A DNA stretch of 64,000 nucleotides from Cohaesibacter marisflavi (lineage in GTDB: Bacteria; Pseudomonadota; Alphaproteobacteria; Rhizobiales; Cohaesibacteraceae): assembly GCF_900115225.1 (NCBI RefSeq), contig NZ_FOVR01000006.1:182000-245999 (forward strand), given 5' to 3'. Below the pieces are notes generated by a model, which ran no database searches, was not told where the DNA came from, and worked only from the letters and a program-made list of their open reading frames with translations. The position numbers and the translations under genes were made by a program. Positions 63,593-64,000 of the stretch are shown here, piece by piece. Each line of letters begins with the position of its first letter. Within the stretch, counting starts at the first letter, position 1.

Positions 63593-64000
63593 ATGGTCAC
63601 CAAGGCCGTTGTTGCGGTGGATCTGGGGGCGTCATCGGGGCGCGTGCTCAAGGTTGCGCTGTCTGATGGACAGCTCTCTTTGCAAGAGATCAATCGCTTT
63701 CCTCATGGCCCCAAGTCAATTGATGGTCGCCTTTGCTGGGATCTTGATTATCTCTGGGGTGGCATCCGGCAAGGCATTGGTAAGGCCTTCGCCTCAGATC
63801 CGACCATCGCCTCCATCGGCGTCGATAGCTGGGCCGTGGACTTCGTGCCCGTGGATGAGGATGGAGCGGCCTTGTTGCCCTTTGTAAGCTATCGAGATGC
63901 CCGCACCGAAGGCATCATGCCCGATTTCTATCGCAGAAGCAGGATCAGCGCCCATGAGCTGTTCGAGAAGACCGGCATCCAGTCGCTGGAACTCAACAGT
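63593..64000 (+). CDS. rhaB: Rhamnulokinase (5' part only)
   Basis: The first 136 codons of a FGGY-family sugar kinase cut by the right edge. VAVDLGASSGRVLKVALSDG is the ATP phosphate-1 motif with the RhaB-specific ASSGR, followed by INRFPHGPKSIDGRLCWDLD, SIGVDSWAVDFVPVD and YRDARTEGIM, all rhamnulokinase features. It phosphorylates L-rhamnulose in rhamnose breakdown. Excellent ribosome-binding site (GGAGGAGATC) before the ATG at 63593. Confidence 0.92.
   Translation, partial: MVTKAVVAVDLGASSGRVLKVALSDGQLSLQEINRFPHGPKSIDGRLCWDLDYLWGGIRQGIGKAFASDPTIASIGVDSWAVDFVPVDEDGAALLPFVSYRDARTEGIMPDFYRRSRISAHELFEKTGIQSLELNS

Noticed and set aside
1..64000. CRISPR arrays, insertion sequences, prophage genes
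   Set aside because: No regularly spaced direct repeats, transposase, integrase or phage structural genes were found on either strand.

Overview
The window looks like a chromosomal segment of a heterotrophic alphaproteobacterium of the order Hyphomicrobiales (Rhizobiales), possibly a marine Cohaesibacter-like lineage; the genus is a guess. The order rests on gene orders I recognise from that group: uvrC-pgsA-moaD-moaE; ilvE divergent from a MarR/response-regulator/kinase trio of PetP-PetR type; lgt-midA-pgeF; rplY-pth-ychF; petABC close to trmL-hemF; and DUF1285-NUDIX-DUF6111-cca. No phage, transposase, CRISPR array or rRNA was seen. One tRNA (anticodon CAT) is present. Both window ends cut genes: a sulfide:quinone oxidoreductase-type flavoprotein on the left and a rhamnulokinase on the right.

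Layout. 1-12 kb: SQR-like fragment, uvrB with a long N-terminal extension, a Dcu-type C4-dicarboxylate carrier, cell-wall proteins (RlpA-like, DUF1402), a metallo-beta-lactamase-fold hydrolase, rlmJ, a secreted RNase T2, small secreted proteins and a Na+/Ca2+ exchanger. 12-28 kb: DNA repair, phospholipid and molybdopterin genes, an SH3-domain protein with a cationic tail, ilvE and the PetP/PetR-like regulators plus kinase, csaA with a start-codon hairpin, proC, ubiK, lgt-midA-pgeF and a creatinase-like M24 protein. 28-37 kb is the most individual part: a lipoprotein, an ammonium-transporter/chemoreceptor fusion, prs, a glutamate-racemase homologue lacking both catalytic cysteines, and a TPR-sulfotransferase fusion. 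37-47 kb: translation operon rplY-pth-ychF, an FMN reductase, a tiny DUF2256 gene, a TetR-controlled tripartite multidrug efflux operon, apt and a LacI-type regulator. 47-58 kb: cytochrome bc1 (petABC), an ABC exporter, trmL-hemF and a tightly packed cca operon. 58-64 kb: an acetyltransferase, about 0.9 kb without recognised genes leading to a 36-codon microgene flanked by palindromes and a strong terminator, a metallophosphoesterase, a membrane-anchored protein, an alpha/beta hydrolase, the tRNA and rhaB.

How genes work together: UvrB and UvrC belong to the same excision-repair pathway; MoaD and MoaE form molybdopterin synthase; PetABC is the bc1 complex, and in Rhodobacter the PetP/PetR homologues lie next to petABC and control it; the TetR-OMF-HlyD-MFS cluster forms one efflux pump with its own operator; Lgt serves lipoproteins such as the one at 28.5 kb and the efflux outer-membrane factor. 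The best candidates for new biology are the Amt-chemoreceptor fusion, the 36-aa microgene unit, the cysteine-less MurI homologue, the csaA start-codon hairpin and the rplY leader attenuator. All calls come from reading the sequence; no database search was run.
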